Part shown: one piece after another, positions 6,301 to 6,789 of the stretch | Numbering within the stretch: position 1 is the stretch's first letter | Layout of the letters: each line of letters starts with the position of its first letter | NCBI GenBank assembly: GCA_023460155.1 | Contig: JAEWRF010000167.1 | Location: forward strand, 1-6,789 | DNA: 6,789 nucleotides | Direction of reading: 5' to 3' | Source: Bacillota bacterium | Lineage (GTDB): Bacteria; Bacillota; Clostridia; Oscillospirales; Acutalibacteraceae | The notes under the pieces: generated by a model | What the model saw: the letters and a program-made list of their open reading frames with translations, nothing else | What the model was told of the DNA's origin: nothing | Database searches by the model: none | Made by a program: the position numbers and the translations under genes

Positions 6301-6347
6301 GCGCCGTAGGATGCCCGGTATCGGGCGCCCTATGGCGCTTTTTTATT
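6301..6347 (+). terminator. strong intrinsic terminator
   Basis: A ten-pair outer stem (6301-6310 with 6329-6338, including one G-U) is followed by a 2-by-2 internal loop and a five-pair inner stem GCCCG/CGGGC (6313-6317 with 6322-6326) closed by a GTAT loop. TTTTTTATT follows directly (6339-6347). It ends the small-protein unit and isolates it from the PLP-enzyme promoter. Confidence 0.9.
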
Positions 6348-6382
6348 CTGGCCGCACCCTTGGATTGTATCCCCATTTGCGT

Positions 6383-6411
6383 TTGAAAGAATGGCTTATT
6401 TGTGTTATAGT
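6383..6411 (+). promoter_or_regulatory. promoter of the PLP-enzyme gene
   Basis: TTGAAA (6383-6388) and TATAGT (6406-6411) are 17 nt apart, and TG at 6403-6404 adds an extended -10. Transcription should begin near 6418, giving a leader of about 60 nt. No riboswitch-like structure is visible in the leader. Confidence 0.75.
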
Positions 6412-6459
6412 TCAATTATTCGATTTTTTATCCGGCTGCGACATACTAAAAATATAATC

Positions 6460-6478
6460 AGGAGGAATTTTGTAAGCT
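6460..6478 (+). promoter_or_regulatory. ribosome binding site and leader deciding the PLP-enzyme start
   Basis: AGGAGGA (6460-6466) precedes ATG 6479, with 13 nt between the end of GGAGG and the ATG, longer than usual. An in-frame TTG at 6470 is followed at once by TAA (6473-6475), so it cannot be the start. ATG 6479 is therefore the first usable codon. Confidence 0.6.
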
Positions 6479-6789
6479 ATGAATCTTTACGAAGAAGCTG
6501 ATACCTGCCTTGCCTCCCGTCCAAGAAAACAAATCGGTTTTTTCCCCACGCCCCTGCACAGGCTGGACCGGTTGTCCGAGCAGCTCGGCGTGAATCTGTA
6601 TCTGAAGCGCGACGATATGACCGGCGTCAGTCTGTTTGGCGGAAACAAGGTGCGCAAACTGGAATTCTCGATGGCTGATGCCATTCAGCAAGGCGCCGAT
6701 ACGGTTGTTACAATCGGCGCGGTGCAGTCCACCCATATCCGGCAGCCGGCTGCCGCGGCCGCCCGGCTGGGCATGCGGGCGGTGCTGAT
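6479..6789 (+). CDS. PLP-dependent D-cysteine desulfhydrase/ACC deaminase-family enzyme, N-terminal part
   Basis: This is the first 103 codons of a fold-type II PLP enzyme; the gene continues past the window edge, and family members are usually about 325-340 residues. The family includes D-cysteine desulfhydrase (D-cysteine to pyruvate, sulfide and ammonia), ACC deaminase and L-cysteate sulfo-lyase, all cytoplasmic. Seen in order: FFPTPLHRLDRL (21-32), LYLKRDDMTG (40-49), the PLP-lysine motif GGNKVRKLEF with K57 as the expected Schiff-base residue, GADTVVTIGAVQSTHIRQ (72-89) with the family active-site Ser at 84, then the Ala-rich helix after it. The last motif normally reads QSNH or QSNQ; here Thr replaces the Asn at 85. 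KRDDMTG and the GADTVVT stretch resemble the D-cysteine desulfhydrase branch more than ACC deaminase, but half of the protein is missing, so the substrate is not assigned. It has its own promoter and lies downstream of a strong terminator. Confidence 0.88.
   Translation, partial: MNLYEEADTCLASRPRKQIGFFPTPLHRLDRLSEQLGVNLYLKRDDMTGVSLFGGNKVRKLEFSMADAIQQGADTVVTIGAVQSTHIRQPAAAAARLGMRAVL

Noticed and set aside
5914..6415. Two overlapping minus-strand frames of 108 and 118 codons across the small-gene unit
   Set aside because: They run through the plus-strand promoter or terminator, have no upstream signals, and are less plausible than the plus-strand gene with its own promoter.
6453..6458. TATAAT as an alternative -10 for the PLP-enzyme gene
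   Set aside because: It has no -35 at 16-18 nt and lies almost on the ribosome binding site; the TTGAAA-N17-TATAGT pair upstream is far better.
6346..6478. T-box or other riboswitch ahead of the PLP-enzyme gene
   Set aside because: The predicted leader is about 60 nt, with no antiterminator-like conserved block and no terminator between the promoter and the gene.

Overview
The window looks like chromosomal DNA of a low-to-mid-GC Firmicute, most likely an anaerobic Clostridia member of the Oscillospirales/Ruminococcaceae type. This is inferred from style, not from a search. The support is GGAGG-type Shine-Dalgarno sites, TTG start codons, sigma-A style promoters (TTGAAA-N17-TATACT and TTGAAA-N17-TATAGT), GC-rich genes separated by AT-rich gaps, and a Gram-positive type IV pilus cluster beside a secreted transglutaminase-like protein and a c-di-GMP enzyme.

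Layout. (1) 1-2347, plus strand: the end of a type IV pilus operon. pilT (retraction ATPase) and pilC (inner-membrane platform) are 31 bp apart, and both start with TTG. A possible tail of an upstream gene ends at base 22. (2) 2348-2482: a convergent gap with two clear hairpins. One has a U-tract only on the minus strand and should terminate the minus-strand gene. The other is a perfect 12-bp stem with no U-tract. (3) 2483-3889, minus strand: an exported protein with a transglutaminase-like Cys-His-Asp core. (4) 3890-4115: an AT-rich divergent gap with an extended -10 promoter for the minus-strand gene and two AT-rich inverted repeats in front of the plus-strand gene. (5) 4116-5864, plus: a membrane-anchored PAS-GGDEF-HD-GYP protein, predicted both to make and to degrade cyclic di-GMP. 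(6) 5892-6345: a small stand-alone unit with a near-consensus promoter, an unrecognised protein of about 84 residues, and a structured 3' region ending in a strong intrinsic terminator. (7) 6383-6789: an extended -10 promoter and the first 103 codons of a PLP-dependent D-cysteine desulfhydrase/ACC deaminase-family enzyme that runs off the window.

How the parts may connect. PilT and PilC are parts of one machine. C-di-GMP is known to control type IV pili in clostridia, so the nearby dual-domain c-di-GMP enzyme could act on pilus behaviour. It has its own control region and is separated from the pilus genes by a convergent gene, so this is a suggestion from proximity only. The transglutaminase-like protein, the small protein and the PLP enzyme appear to be independent transcription units. 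I see no CRISPR array, tRNA, rRNA, insertion sequence or prophage gene, and nothing I can defend as a wholly new system. The best candidates for novelty are the small protein unit with its structured 3' end and the dyads in the divergent gap.
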